A stretch of 64,000 nt of DNA from an uncultured Bacteroides sp. (GTDB lineage: Bacteria; Bacteroidota; Bacteroidia; Bacteroidales; Bacteroidaceae), in NCBI RefSeq assembly GCF_963677685.1, contig NZ_OY782187.1, positions 1 to 64,000 of the forward strand, read 5' to 3'. The translations under genes and the position numbers were made by a program. The stretch's first letter is position 1. Every line of letters begins with the position of its first letter. Below the pieces are notes generated by a model that made no database searches, was not told where the DNA came from, and saw only the letters and a program-made list of their open reading frames with translations. Below, in pieces: positions 36,065 through 46,127 of the stretch.

Positions 36065-37261
36065 ATGAAAAATATGAGGCGATTGGTTGTTTTGAGATTT
36101 TTAATTTTCTTGGGCGTTTTATCCCTTCTTCTAGGGTGTAATGAAACGACATCAAATTTTGCTAATACAATAGATGTAGCGCAGTTGGAGGTTCAAAATT
36201 TGTTTTCGTTTAAACGGCCTATTGACAACTGTCGGTTCGTGGTATTGGAAACAACTAATGAATGTTTAATTGGTGAAATAGATAAAGTTTGTATTGAAAA
36301 CAATCTTATATTTATAAAAGATGCGAACGAGAATTTGTTTGTTTTTACAATGTCTGGGAAATTTCTAAACAGGATAGGTAGCATAGGGCAAGGTGGTGAA
36401 GAATTACTCTCTTTTGTTGATTTCTATATTAACAAGAGTAAAAAGTATGTTGGTATTTATGATGTTTTGAGGTCTAAGATTTTACGATTTACGTTTGATG
36501 GTAAATTTATTAGTAGTCATAGTTGTACAAAAAAAATGAGAGAAAGTTATAATATAATTGGTCAATTAGGGCGTAATTTATTGATTGGTATGCGTAATAA
36601 TAAAGAGAGCAAATACGCATATATAGCTGTTAATGAAAAAGATTACTCTTTTGAGAAAGAATATTTACCGTTTAGTATTATAGGTAATATTTCATGTACC
36701 CCTATGAGAAGTATAGCTACTTATTCAAAAAATGGTTTTTACACAACAACTTATTTTTCTGATTCAATTTTTGAATTTGCCCAACAAAATATTCCAAGGC
36801 CCATCTTGTTGGTTAAGTCGGAACAAAAAATTGCCGATGCAAAAACCTTATCCAGTTTGAATGACATGGAACTTGAGACTGCTTCTGATGCACGTTCAAG
36901 TTTACGCAAAAAAGGATTTTCAGAAGGAATAAGCAATATTTATGCAACTGATGATTTTCTTAATATTAATTATCCAATGCCAAATTATCAAGCTTGCAAT
37001 ATCTTCTACTGTGTAGAATCTAAGAAATCATACAAAAGTATAACGAGTGTAGGTGACTTTTTTGGTCAAAGTTGGGGGCCTGCATTAACGACTACTAATC
37101 AGGAGATAGTCTACGCTTTACAACCAGAGAGAATACTCGAAATACGGAAAAATCCGAACTTATTTGCGGACAGAAAAGTATTGGAGCCTGTTGAAAATGT
37201 TCAAGAGGAAGACAATCCAGTATTAGCATTTTTCTCAAGTGGATACGTCGCTGATAAATAA
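36065..37261 (+). CDS. Class A beta-propeller lipoprotein, near-identical copy 1
   Basis: 398 aa. The lipobox is LLGC with Cys25. FVVLETTNECLIGEI, GQGGEELLSFVDF (the Pro of GxGPxE is Gly) and the tail QEEDNPVLAFFSSG. The product differs from the gene at 38802 at only about 25-30 positions, and the DNA is nearly identical over the full length, so they are recent duplicates. Differences concentrate near residues 258-300 and the C-terminus. Confidence 0.82.
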   Translation: MKNMRRLVVLRFLIFLGVLSLLLGCNETTSNFANTIDVAQLEVQNLFSFKRPIDNCRFVVLETTNECLIGEIDKVCIENNLIFIKDANENLFVFTMSGKFLNRIGSIGQGGEELLSFVDFYINKSKKYVGIYDVLRSKILRFTFDGKFISSHSCTKKMRESYNIIGQLGRNLLIGMRNNKESKYAYIAVNEKDYSFEKEYLPFSIIGNISCTPMRSIATYSKNGFYTTTYFSDSIFEFAQQNIPRPILLVKSEQKIADAKTLSSLNDMELETASDARSSLRKKGFSEGISNIYATDDFLNINYPMPNYQACNIFYCVESKKSYKSITSVGDFFGQSWGPALTTTNQEIVYALQPERILEIRKNPNLFADRKVLEPVENVQEEDNPVLAFFSSGYVADK

Positions 37262-37341
37262 TTTGTAATGTATTTTAGGCATCTTGAAATTAATAAATAA
37301 GGTTGTATTTGATCCAAAGAACATATTCAATTATATTTCAG

Positions 37342-37608
37342 ATGAAATACATAAAAAGTTTCTTGTGGATATTTTTAATTCTGCTCTGCTTGTTTGAAAA
37401 TGGACTGTATGTGTTATGTGCAAGTTTTGGTGATAAATATAAGGTAAATACGATTATTGAATTCAGCCTCATTCCTACAATGGGTATAGATGATATTTAT
37501 ATACTCTCAGGACAAATCTATAACAAGACTTGTGCGACTGAAAAATATATTTTTGCATCAAATAAACTTCGAAATACATTAGAACGTTTTGTGATACCAG
37601 AGATATAA
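37342..37608 (+). CDS. Short secreted protein of unknown function, possibly truncated
   Basis: 88 aa from the ATG at 37342. A signal-like segment (YIKSFLWIFLILLCLF) is followed by a short polar part with FSLIPTMGIDDIYILSGQ and a basic end. It matches no family I recognise. Between two propeller genes and far below normal length, it may be a remnant of another lipoprotein gene. Confidence 0.4.
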   Translation: MKYIKSFLWIFLILLCLFENGLYVLCASFGDKYKVNTIIEFSLIPTMGIDDIYILSGQIYNKTCATEKYIFASNKLRNTLERFVIPEI

Positions 37609-37695
37609 GATGCGGCTTTGGAAAATAAACTCTATATATCAATATTTTACCTGTGGAAATAGCTATCAGAAGCAGGCGTTAACCATATCTTGAAA

Positions 37696-38793
37696 ATGAA
37701 ACAATTTACAGTTATAATTATCATCATTTTTTTTGCCAGTAGTTGCTCTAAGAGTCATGATAATATAAATATAATTCCAGTTAACCCAAGCCACGCAGAA
37801 GGTTCATCTGATAACTTCTTTGTAAAGAGGCATTCTATTGCTTTAGAAACCACAGAAGATAATCTTATTGCTAAAATTGATAAGATAGAAATGGTAGATA
37901 ATAAGCTCTATATACTCGATAAAATCAAAAAGACGATTAGTCTTTTTGATGAAAAAGGTTTCTATTTATCTAAAATAAATAAGATAGGTCAAGGTCCTGA
38001 TGAATATATTTCGATTTCAGATTTTGCTGTTAAAGATTCTCTGATTTATATCTTATCAAGAGATAATAAAAAGATTTATATATATAACAATTTGGGTGTA
38101 TTTGTTCGAACTTATGAGTTGGATGATTATTATGACTATTTTTATTTAAGAGAAAAAGATCTAATTCTATATTCCAACTACTCTAATAATAAACTATATA
38201 ATGTTATTATAGTACATCTTGGTGATAATGAAATGATACAATCTAATAAATTCCTCCCATTTATTAAAAATCAGAGCTTTCTATATTCCCCAAGTCCTTT
38301 TAATGTAAATGAGCAGGGGGATTTATTCTTATGTCAACAATTTGATAATAATATTTATAGTCTTAGCCAAAATGCAATAACTAATGTCTGTAATATAGAG
38401 TTCTCCACTAAAGAAAAGATTCCAGTAGATTTCGAGAAAATTGGGTTTGCTAAAATGTGTACTGATTATGCTAATAAATCAGTAGTAAGCAGAATTTCAT
38501 ATGTGGTAAAGAATAACAATTTATTATATCTGCTCTATAAATTTGAATATAATAATTATCTCACAAGAGTAAACGCCAAAACATTAGCTGTAAAAACATT
38601 GAAATTGAAGCATAATAAGAATTATCCATTTATTTTTTGTGAACCTTTAGGCTTCTATAGAAATCATCTGGTGGGTTACCTATCGGCAGACAATGTTCTG
38701 CTTTTTGATGGGAAGTTCTATTCTGATAAAAATGAGAATAAAATTCTTTCTGTATTTGATAATCCGGTTCTCTTTTTATTTCAATTAAAATAA
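37696..38793 (+). CDS. Class A beta-propeller lipoprotein
   Basis: 365 aa from the ATG at 37696 (a TTG two codons earlier is less likely). The lipobox is ASSC with Cys17. IALETTEDNLIAKI, GQGPDEYISISDF near 98 and the tail FDNPVLFLFQLK. It is sandwiched between the two near-identical copies, and its own 3' end is repeated at 36021. It uses notably few Trp residues and many Asn and Lys, in keeping with the AT-rich DNA here. Confidence 0.8.
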   Translation: MKQFTVIIIIIFFASSCSKSHDNINIIPVNPSHAEGSSDNFFVKRHSIALETTEDNLIAKIDKIEMVDNKLYILDKIKKTISLFDEKGFYLSKINKIGQGPDEYISISDFAVKDSLIYILSRDNKKIYIYNNLGVFVRTYELDDYYDYFYLREKDLILYSNYSNNKLYNVIIVHLGDNEMIQSNKFLPFIKNQSFLYSPSPFNVNEQGDLFLCQQFDNNIYSLSQNAITNVCNIEFSTKEKIPVDFEKIGFAKMCTDYANKSVVSRISYVVKNNNLLYLLYKFEYNNYLTRVNAKTLAVKTLKLKHNKNYPFIFCEPLGFYRNHLVGYLSADNVLLFDGKFYSDKNENKILSVFDNPVLFLFQLK

Positions 38794-38801
38794 TTCGATA
38801 A

Positions 38802-39998
38802 ATGAAAAAGATGAGGAGATTGATTATTTTGAGATTTTTAATTTTATTGGGCGTTTTATCCCTTCTTCTAGGGTGTAATGAAAAGACATCAAACTTTGCT
38901 AATACAATAGATGTAGAGCAGTTGGAGGTTAAAAATTTGTTTTCGTTTAAACGCCCTATTGACAACTGCCGGTTCGTGGCATTGGAAACAACTAATGACT
39001 GTTTAATTGGTGAAATAGATAAAGTTTGTATTGAAAACAATCTTATATTTATAAAAGATGCGAACGAGAATTTGTTTGTTTTTACAATGTCTGGGAAATT
39101 TCTAAACAGGATAGGCAGCATAGGGCAAGGTGCTGAAGAATTACTCTCTTTTGTTGATTTCTATATTAACAAGAGTAAAAAGTATGTTGGCATTTATGAT
39201 GTTTTGAGGTCTAAGATTTTACGATTTACGTTTGATGGTAAATTTATTAGTAGTCATGGCTGTACAAAAAAAATGAGAGAAAGTTATAATATAATTGGTC
39301 AATTAGGGTGTAATTTATTGATTGGTATGCGTAATAATAAAGAGAGCAAATACGCATATATAGCTGTTAATGAAAAAGATTACTCTTTTGAGAAAGAATA
39401 TTTACCGTTTAGTATTATCGGTAATATTTCATGTACCCCTATGAGAAGTATAGCTACTTATTCAAAAAATGGTTTTTATACAACTACTTTTTTTTCTGAT
39501 TCGATATTCGAATTTACCCAACAAAATATTCCAAAGCCCATCTTGTTGGTTCAGTCGGAACAAAAAAATGCCGATGCAAAAACCTTATCCAGTTTGAATG
39601 ACATGGAACTCGAGTGTGCTTTTGATGCAGCTCCAGCTTTACGCAAAAAAGGATTTTCAGAAGGAATAAGCAATATCTATGCAACCGATGATTTTCTTAA
39701 GATCGATTATCCAATGCCAAATTATCAAGCTTGCAATATCTTCTACTGTGTAGAATCTAAGAAATCATACAAAAGTATAACGAGTGTAGGTGACTTCTTT
39801 GGTCAAAGTTGGGGGCCTGCATTAACGACTACTAATCAGGAAATAGTATATGCTCTACAAGCAGATAGAATACTCGAGATACGGAAAAATCCGAAGTTAT
39901 TTGCAGACAAAAAAGTATTGAAGTCTGTTGAAAATGTTCAAGAGGAAGATAATCCTGTTCTAGCATTTTTCTCAAGTGGCTATATCACTAAAAAATAA
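38802..39998 (+). CDS. Class A beta-propeller lipoprotein, near-identical copy 2
   Basis: 398 aa. Same layout as the gene at 36065: Cys25 lipobox, FVALETTNDCLIGEI, GQGAEELLSFVDF and QEEDNPVLAFFSSG. It starts 8 bp after the previous stop. The pair 36065/38802 flanks one different propeller, so unequal recombination between the copies could delete or amplify the 2.7-kb unit. Confidence 0.82.
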   Translation: MKKMRRLIILRFLILLGVLSLLLGCNEKTSNFANTIDVEQLEVKNLFSFKRPIDNCRFVALETTNDCLIGEIDKVCIENNLIFIKDANENLFVFTMSGKFLNRIGSIGQGAEELLSFVDFYINKSKKYVGIYDVLRSKILRFTFDGKFISSHGCTKKMRESYNIIGQLGCNLLIGMRNNKESKYAYIAVNEKDYSFEKEYLPFSIIGNISCTPMRSIATYSKNGFYTTTFFSDSIFEFTQQNIPKPILLVQSEQKNADAKTLSSLNDMELECAFDAAPALRKKGFSEGISNIYATDDFLKIDYPMPNYQACNIFYCVESKKSYKSITSVGDFFGQSWGPALTTTNQEIVYALQADRILEIRKNPKLFADKKVLKSVENVQEEDNPVLAFFSSGYITKK

Positions 39999-40022
39999 CC
40001 TTTTATTAATTAGTATATCAAA

Positions 40023-41042
40023 ATGAAAACTTATTATTGTTTATTCTTATTGTTGATCTTTAGTTCTTGCGTTCATAAATCGGATTTAGTTCATTTTGAT
40101 GAAGTGCAAAAGGTTGAATGTAGCATAGTGTGTAAAAATGCAGAGTTTGGTTTGCCTTTAGAACTTAGGTATGATCGAGATAAGATTTTTATAAATGATT
40201 TTTTTGGAGATAGTTTGATTTGGGTTTATGATGTGCCTAAATCAGTTATTGAAACAAAGATAGCACCTAAAGGTCAAAGTCCGGAAGAATTTATAAGTCC
40301 TTTAGAGATCTCGGTATCAGATTCGGTGATGTATATTTTTGAAAGATCAGCCTTTACTATGAATAAATTGAACTATACATCAAACTTTAGAAAGATCAAA
40401 AAAAGAAAGAAAATACGAATGCCTGCAAGAATAAATGATCTTGCTGTTATTAGTGATAAGATGTATATTGCTTCTGGTGCTTTCGGAGAAAAGCGTTTTG
40501 CTGTTATTGACTCCGTTGGCGAAATTGTTGCACAATTTGGTACTTTCCCGGATTTCTGGTCGGAGGAAAAAAATATTCCAAATGAAGCAAAAGCAATGTT
40601 TCATCAGAATCGTTTTATTGTGAATAAGGCTAAGCAGCTTTTTGCAAGTGTTAGTTCTAATGTCGTTGAAATATATGATTATTCAACAAAAGATATAAAA
40701 ATGAAGTGTAGAGTTTTACTTTCACCGTATGAATATACTTATTCAACGGGCAATATTTTATCTGCAAACAGGAAAGACAATATCGCAAGGGGTGCAATTG
40801 ATGTCAATTGCACGGAAGATCATATTTATGTTGTATATAATCCTAATAGAAAGGAATTAGATAAAGATAGCACGCGAAAAAGATTAAACAATGAAATTTG
40901 GGTCTTTGATTGGGAAGGAAAACCTATAAAGTTGCTAAGACCAAACCTTAATGTGACCAATATTTGTATAGATTCACAAGATAAAAAAGCATTTTGCATT
41001 GTTGAATCTCCTAATCCGTTGCTTGCAATGATGGATTTATAA
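40023..41042 (+). CDS. Class B beta-propeller lipoprotein
   Basis: 339 aa. The lipobox is FSSC with Cys16. PKGQSPEEFISPLEI takes the GxGPxE place, YVVYNPNRKELDKD the SGR place, and IWVFDWEGKPIKLLRPN is the DWNG box. It is the only class B gene among the class A genes of the promoter 7 operon. Confidence 0.78.
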   Translation: MKTYYCLFLLLIFSSCVHKSDLVHFDEVQKVECSIVCKNAEFGLPLELRYDRDKIFINDFFGDSLIWVYDVPKSVIETKIAPKGQSPEEFISPLEISVSDSVMYIFERSAFTMNKLNYTSNFRKIKKRKKIRMPARINDLAVISDKMYIASGAFGEKRFAVIDSVGEIVAQFGTFPDFWSEEKNIPNEAKAMFHQNRFIVNKAKQLFASVSSNVVEIYDYSTKDIKMKCRVLLSPYEYTYSTGNILSANRKDNIARGAIDVNCTEDHIYVVYNPNRKELDKDSTRKRLNNEIWVFDWEGKPIKLLRPNLNVTNICIDSQDKKAFCIVESPNPLLAMMDL

Positions 41043-41089
41043 CAGTTTTTCCTTACTTTTAATTTTTCCATACAACGATGAACATCTCT

Positions 41090-42280
41090 ATGAAAAAACT
41101 TTTGTTTGTAATATCTGCTATGCTGCCTGTTGTCTTTTCATGCAGCTCTTCTCAAAAGCAAAACGGAATTGCTTCTGTCGGGGCAAAAAGTATTGATATT
41201 GAAATCAACAACTCTTCTACGCTTCGATTTTCAGAAGTTTTTGATCAAATTGATTATACTCCACTAGAAACGACTGATTCTTTTTTAGTTGCTACAGTAG
41301 AGAAAATGAGAATCTTTGGTGATAAGATCTGTTTAGTGTGCGATAAATTTCTTTTAATATTCGATAAGAAAACAGGGAAAGGCAACCTGAATATCGCCAG
41401 AGTTGGCTCTGCCCCTGGAGAATATAAATCATTGTACGATGTTTCTATTGATCAAAAATCAAATGAGATTGAACTCTTGGATATGAATGGAAAAAGCATA
41501 CATATCTATGATATGAAGGGTAAGTATAAAAAATCATTGTCTTTGCCTTTTATGTCTTTTTCATTTGCCAAGGCTGATAAATATGATTACTGGTTTTATA
41601 ATAATCAGCTTCTTTCTGATAAAACAAATTCAAAGCTCGTTTACTTTAATGTACCAGAGGATAAGATTGTGGATGAATCTTTCCCTATAGATAACCATCT
41701 TGCGAGCTATTTTTTTGTCGTGGAGGGTACTAATTTTGTTAAGAGGAAGGAGGAAGTACTTTTCTTTTCATGTCCCTCTGATACAATCTATTCCTTAGCT
41801 TCTAATTCAGAACCAAATGCAGCTTATATTCTTAATTTTGGGACTCATGCTGTACCCGCTGATTTCTATAAGCACAAGTATGCAGACGTTATGGAGTTTT
41901 CTCAAGAAGCGAATAAGCGGCAATATGTCTATTTCGTGAACAACTTTACTGCTAATGAAGATTGTGTATTACTATCTTTTTTGCTGGACCGGAAATGCTT
42001 TTGGAGTTTATATCTAGAAAAAAATAAGAAGACATATACCACTACTTCTCTCGAAGATGATATAAATTTTTTGAGCTCTTTTTCTCTTGATTATTGCAAC
42101 GTACCCTTTGCTATGGATGGCGATAATTTTTATTTTCTGATGTCGGCGGAACAATTTCTATCTTTGAGAGAAGCGAAGGAAGCCGGAAAAGGTTTTGCTG
42201 AAGCGTCTTTAGGAGATTTTAAAATTGATGAACAATCTAATCCGATTCTGGTACGATGTAGGTTGAAAAAGAATATTTAA
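41090..42280 (+). CDS. Class A beta-propeller lipoprotein
   Basis: 396 aa from the ATG at 41090 (MKKLLFVISAMLPVVFSC, Cys18); an ATG four codons earlier is possible. YTPLETTDSFLVATV, VGSAPGEYKSLYDV near 100 and the tail SNPILVRCRLKK. The next gene begins at the base after its stop, so translation is probably coupled. Confidence 0.8.
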   Translation: MKKLLFVISAMLPVVFSCSSSQKQNGIASVGAKSIDIEINNSSTLRFSEVFDQIDYTPLETTDSFLVATVEKMRIFGDKICLVCDKFLLIFDKKTGKGNLNIARVGSAPGEYKSLYDVSIDQKSNEIELLDMNGKSIHIYDMKGKYKKSLSLPFMSFSFAKADKYDYWFYNNQLLSDKTNSKLVYFNVPEDKIVDESFPIDNHLASYFFVVEGTNFVKRKEEVLFFSCPSDTIYSLASNSEPNAAYILNFGTHAVPADFYKHKYADVMEFSQEANKRQYVYFVNNFTANEDCVLLSFLLDRKCFWSLYLEKNKKTYTTTSLEDDINFLSSFSLDYCNVPFAMDGDNFYFLMSAEQFLSLREAKEAGKGFAEASLGDFKIDEQSNPILVRCRLKKNI

Positions 42281-43474
42281 ATGACTAAGAATATGATGAG
42301 AATTTGTAATTACTTGCTGTGGCTCTTATTGTTGTTTTCCTTTTTCTCTTGTACCGAGAAAAAGCCTCCAAGAAAATCGAAGCTTGTTACTTTATCGATT
42401 AAAGATGTTCAGTTAGAATCTTCTGTTCGTCTGTCTGATATTGCATCTTTGGTGGAGTGCATTCCACTTGAAACAAATAATGACCTACTGATTAGTCAAA
42501 TAACTAAGGTGGTATCAAAGGCGAACTGTTTGTTCTTGACAGACGGAAAGACTTTGTATCAGTTTAGTGAAAAAGGTGAAGCACTTCTTAAATGGCAACA
42601 TGCTGGTTTAGGTCCCGATGAATACATTAACATTTCTGATTTTCAGATTGATGAAAAGAACAATGTGTGGATATTGAGTCAAAGCAACAAACAATTGTAT
42701 AAATATAATTTAAAGGGGGCCTTGCAAGAAAAAATACCACTCGACTGTCAAGTGAGTAAAATCTATCTTATGGGCTCTCATAATATGTCGCTTTATGTAG
42801 GTAATAATCTTGAAGAAAACAATCGTTTCCAATTGCAATTACTCGATTTAAGAGATGGGAAAGTTGTAGATGAATTTTTACCCATAAACTCACAGAAAGG
42901 AAAGTATCTGCATATTATTTCTAGAAATAGTTTTGTTAATTCTAAGAAGGCGAATGATCTTTATTTCTTTCAGGCATTCAATGATACTGTTTATCATCTT
43001 TCGGCAGAGCAGATGTCGCCTGCTTATTTCCTTGAACTCAATGGTAATAATATTCCTAAATCCTTTTTTGAAGCTGAATATAAGGATGTGATGGATTTCT
43101 TTCAACATCTTTTTAAATATTCTTATGCTTATGGTACAAACTTATTTTTTGAAAATGAGAGTCATTGCTTCTTTTCTTATTATTATAATAAGGAGTGCTA
43201 CATGGCGATGCTTGCTAAAACCACTCCGCATAAAGGAGTCCTTTTTAAAGGCTTTCTAGAAGATGTTTGTCTATTCGGATATCCCATAAGTCTTACTGAT
43301 CTGAGTGTTTTTTTGCAAAGCAATGGTGATTTGTTCTTATCCCTGAATCCTTATGACATAATGGAATATGCTGATACACACTTAGATAATGTGGAGCGAG
43401 AAAAGCTTAGCCAACAATTGCATTATAAAGGTGAGGATCAAAATCCTATTTTACTAAAGATTAGGATGAAATAA
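42281..43474 (+). CDS. Class A beta-propeller lipoprotein
   Basis: 397 aa; the start may be the first ATG (42281) or one at 42293 or 42296. The lipobox is FFSC with Cys24. CIPLETNNDLLISQI, GLGPDEYINISDF and QNPILLKIRMK at the end. It shares FKYSYAY-like and FFQ motifs with the gene at 41090, which suggests that the two arose by tandem duplication. Promoter 8 begins 18 bp after its stop. Confidence 0.8.
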   Translation: MTKNMMRICNYLLWLLLLFSFFSCTEKKPPRKSKLVTLSIKDVQLESSVRLSDIASLVECIPLETNNDLLISQITKVVSKANCLFLTDGKTLYQFSEKGEALLKWQHAGLGPDEYINISDFQIDEKNNVWILSQSNKQLYKYNLKGALQEKIPLDCQVSKIYLMGSHNMSLYVGNNLEENNRFQLQLLDLRDGKVVDEFLPINSQKGKYLHIISRNSFVNSKKANDLYFFQAFNDTVYHLSAEQMSPAYFLELNGNNIPKSFFEAEYKDVMDFFQHLFKYSYAYGTNLFFENESHCFFSYYYNKECYMAMLAKTTPHKGVLFKGFLEDVCLFGYPISLTDLSVFLQSNGDLFLSLNPYDIMEYADTHLDNVEREKLSQQLHYKGEDQNPILLKIRMK

Positions 43475-43492
43475 TGTTCTCTGGTTTTGAAA

Positions 43493-43549
43493 TGTGACTC
43501 AAATGTGACAATGAATGCTTGTTTCTTCTGGGGCTGGTAGCGATATTTG
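43493..43549 (+). promoter_or_regulatory. Shared promoter 8
   Basis: TGTGAC at 43493 and 43504; the -7 position at 43542-43549 reads GATATTTG and the -33 region GCTTG, both weaker than consensus. The 57-bp geometry is exact. Confidence 0.7.
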
Positions 43550-43557
43550 GTCCTTGA

Positions 43558-43743
43558 AATGTATCTATATCTTGTTTATCTGTGGATAATACGAATAAGA
43601 ATTGCAACAATGGAACTATTGAGTATCAGGGAGTCAAAGTTTCAGTAAGTAATTGCACACAATATTCCTATGTGATCTATACCCCCTGCTATGATAGAGG
43701 GAAGAAGGATGAATGTACATCAGAAATACAAAGATCTTTGTAA
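43558..43743 (+). pseudogene. Remnant of a Cys-containing secreted peptide gene
   Basis: An open frame bounded by a TGA at 43555 and a TAA at 43741 reads NVSISCLSVDNTNKNCNNGT, then a core ending YTPCYDRGKKDECTSEIQRS. It has five Cys and lies directly after promoter 8, where peptide genes 5557 and 10563 lie after theirs. There is no ATG and no hydrophobic leader. I read it as a peptide gene that lost its 5' part. No other gene is seen in the 43474-43807 gap. Confidence 0.5.
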
Positions 43744-43806
43744 ATAATCTACATCTTCTAAAGCTCCTTAATTAGAGAGAGTTTTAGAAGGTATAATATC
43801 ACTAAA

Positions 43807-45012
43807 ATGAAAAAAATAGTTCATATCATCAGATTTTCAATTTTGTGTTTATGCGTTTGGGGATGCTCACGTACTTCGCCTAATGATAAAATAATTCAAT
43901 ACGAATTGAGCCTAATGACAGATAGTACTATTACTATTAACGTAGCTTCTTGTAGCGTTAAACAGTACCCGATCAGTAAACTAATCGATTCAGTTCGATA
44001 TGTAGCTTTAGAAAATTCAGACAGTGCATTAATTGGAGTAATCAAAAATGTAAAAGTTACAAAAGATTTGATTTATGTGTCAGACCTGAAGGACAATAGC
44101 TTAAAATGTTTTGATAAAAATGGGAAATTCATTAGAAGCGCATTTAAAAAAGGGAATGCTCCGCAAAAAATTGCACATTTTATTGATTTTGATGTAGATG
44201 AAGATTTCTTGTACGTGCTTGATGGAGCCAAAGAAGCTGTTCATTTTTATGATCGAAATGGTAACTATATAAAAAAAGTAGCACTACCTTTTAGAGCTCA
44301 AAAAATGAAGCATCTTTCTAATAATAATTATCTTTTCGAGTTATCGCCATTTGGAACTAATAATAATGAAATATCTAACCTGATTGTTTATACTAACGAT
44401 GAGTTTAAGCCTATAAAATATTACCTTGAATACGTTGATGGTGCCATTTGTGGAGTTGATTTCGAGAATCAATTAAATTCAACTTATTTCTCTTCTCAAT
44501 ATGGAAATGGATTTTATGAAAGGAAAGATAGCTCGTTTATCATGAGGTATTATCTTGATTTTGATGGTAAGTATTTTAATCGCGACAAACAGAAAGATGG
44601 TTTTAGAGAAGCTATTGAGCAAGATCTGTATTTCCAAAGCAGTGGCCCTCTCAATAACGAAAGATATTTACTCTGTTCTTATACTGCGGGCTTAAGAAGA
44701 GAAGGTGTGTTGTTTGTGGATCTGAACGATAATAAAGCATTGTTTGTGAAGAAATTAATTCAGGATAGGGCAGATTTGATTGATTTCTCTTTTTCTTTTA
44801 CTATGGGCTATGATGTGTTGAGCAATGAGTTTTATGGCATTTGTAATAGTCTTGATCTTTCAGATATTTCTGCCAACAAAGAAAATGTAATAAAAGCGAT
44901 GAGGCAACGAATGCCAAAAGAGGTTCAAACTTTATTGTTGCATGAGGATGGTGATAAAAGCCTAAATCAGATTTTATTGTTTTACAAACTGAAGGATCAA
45001 GTATATTTTTAA
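43807..45012 (+). CDS. Class A beta-propeller lipoprotein, divergent
   Basis: 401 aa. The lipobox is VWGC with Cys20. YVALENSDSALIGVI replaces LETT, the GxGPxE site is KKGNAPQKIAHFIDF with the Glu missing, and the tail is NQILLFYKLKDQ. The changes at both signature sites set it apart from the other class A genes. Four following genes up to 47530 appear to share promoter 8. Confidence 0.78.
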   Translation: MKKIVHIIRFSILCLCVWGCSRTSPNDKIIQYELSLMTDSTITINVASCSVKQYPISKLIDSVRYVALENSDSALIGVIKNVKVTKDLIYVSDLKDNSLKCFDKNGKFIRSAFKKGNAPQKIAHFIDFDVDEDFLYVLDGAKEAVHFYDRNGNYIKKVALPFRAQKMKHLSNNNYLFELSPFGTNNNEISNLIVYTNDEFKPIKYYLEYVDGAICGVDFENQLNSTYFSSQYGNGFYERKDSSFIMRYYLDFDGKYFNRDKQKDGFREAIEQDLYFQSSGPLNNERYLLCSYTAGLRREGVLFVDLNDNKALFVKKLIQDRADLIDFSFSFTMGYDVLSNEFYGICNSLDLSDISANKENVIKAMRQRMPKEVQTLLLHEDGDKSLNQILLFYKLKDQVYF

Positions 45013-45170
45013 TATATAAACTATATCTGTCTATGATTTGTAAACTAAGTAAACTAGCAAAACAATCTGGATTTCCGGATCAATTAATGAAGTTAAAGCA
45101 AAAATTACGATAAAAAGTTTCCAAAATGATTTTAAAGATGAAGATCGATTAAAACTATTAAATTGAAAAA

Positions 45171-45614
45171 ATGATGAAGAAACGTATTGTATTGCTTTGT
45201 GGATTGGGTATTATAATCATTTTAAGTGTAATGCTCTTTGTTAATAACAGTAAGAAAGAGCATTTCTTACTCACTGTTGCACAATCAGTTTTCTCCCAGC
45301 AACAAGAGGCGTGGTTCTCTTATGCTAATATAGATACTTTGTATAGCAGGAATAAGTTTCGATATTTTGTATTTTACAAAGAAGGATCTTTATCTGTAGA
45401 TAGAGATTCTGCTCTATTTGTATTGAGTGAAAATTTATCTTTGCCTGATAGTGTTATTCTAAAACTGAAGAATAAAGTTTACTTACCTTTGAGTGCTTTC
45501 CCTTATCTTATGAGTGAAAGAGATGGAATGATATTATGTCGTGTGGATTCTTTCGATAAAAGGGACGGAAAAGGTTACTATAAATTACATAAAGTTATGG
45601 GTCGGCAGAATTAA
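45171..45614 (+). CDS. Membrane-anchored protein of unknown function
   Basis: 147 aa. One N-terminal membrane segment (IVLLCGLGIIIILSVMLFV) is followed by a soluble part rich in aromatic and basic residues, with YFVFYKEGSLSVDRDSALFV and a basic end. No family is recognised and no catalytic motif is seen. It sits 158 bp after a propeller and 47 bp before a truncated one, on the same strand. Confidence 0.55.
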   Translation: MMKKRIVLLCGLGIIIILSVMLFVNNSKKEHFLLTVAQSVFSQQQEAWFSYANIDTLYSRNKFRYFVFYKEGSLSVDRDSALFVLSENLSLPDSVILKLKNKVYLPLSAFPYLMSERDGMILCRVDSFDKRDGKGYYKLHKVMGRQN

Positions 45615-45660
45615 TAAGCAGTTCTATTTGATAGTCTATAATTAGTATGTTAGCGATATT

Positions 45661-46101
45661 ATGAATGAAATAATAAGGAATAGAGGTCTGAATAATTATA
45701 TTAAGAATGTTTTGTTTCTTTTCTTTTTAAGCTCGTTATGTTCATGTGCAAATAAAGAAAATACGCCGAAAAACTTAATAAAGACTGTGAATATTGATGC
45801 ATCGAAGGTTGAGCCATTAGAGTATAACGATTACTTTAAAAAAGCTACTCTTATTGCTTTAGAAACTCTTCCAGAATCGTTGATTGGAGAAGTTTCTAAA
45901 TTGTATATGACAGATTCTTTAATTGTCATATTTGATAAAAAGCAAATGGCTATAATGCTGTTCGATATTAAAGGAAACTTTATAAGGCAGATAGGAAAAA
46001 AGGGATCAGCTCCAGATGAATACACGTTTTTTAATGATATCCAATTTGAAAGAGAGACGTCATTAATATACGCTCATGAACGATATAAAATCTTTTGGTG
46101 A
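45661..46101 (+). pseudogene. Truncated copy of the class A propeller gene at 49618
   Basis: 146 aa. Its signal has Cys29 (LCSC). From about 45838 to 46088 the DNA is nearly identical to 49768-50018, giving ETLPESLIGEVSKLYMTDS and KKGSAPDEYTFFNDIQFE in both. It then breaks off after HERYK with IFW and a stop, so only about 40 percent of the gene remains. It has probably lost function. Confidence 0.8.
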
Positions 46102-46127
46102 AATATTAATTATATAATAATAAAAGT

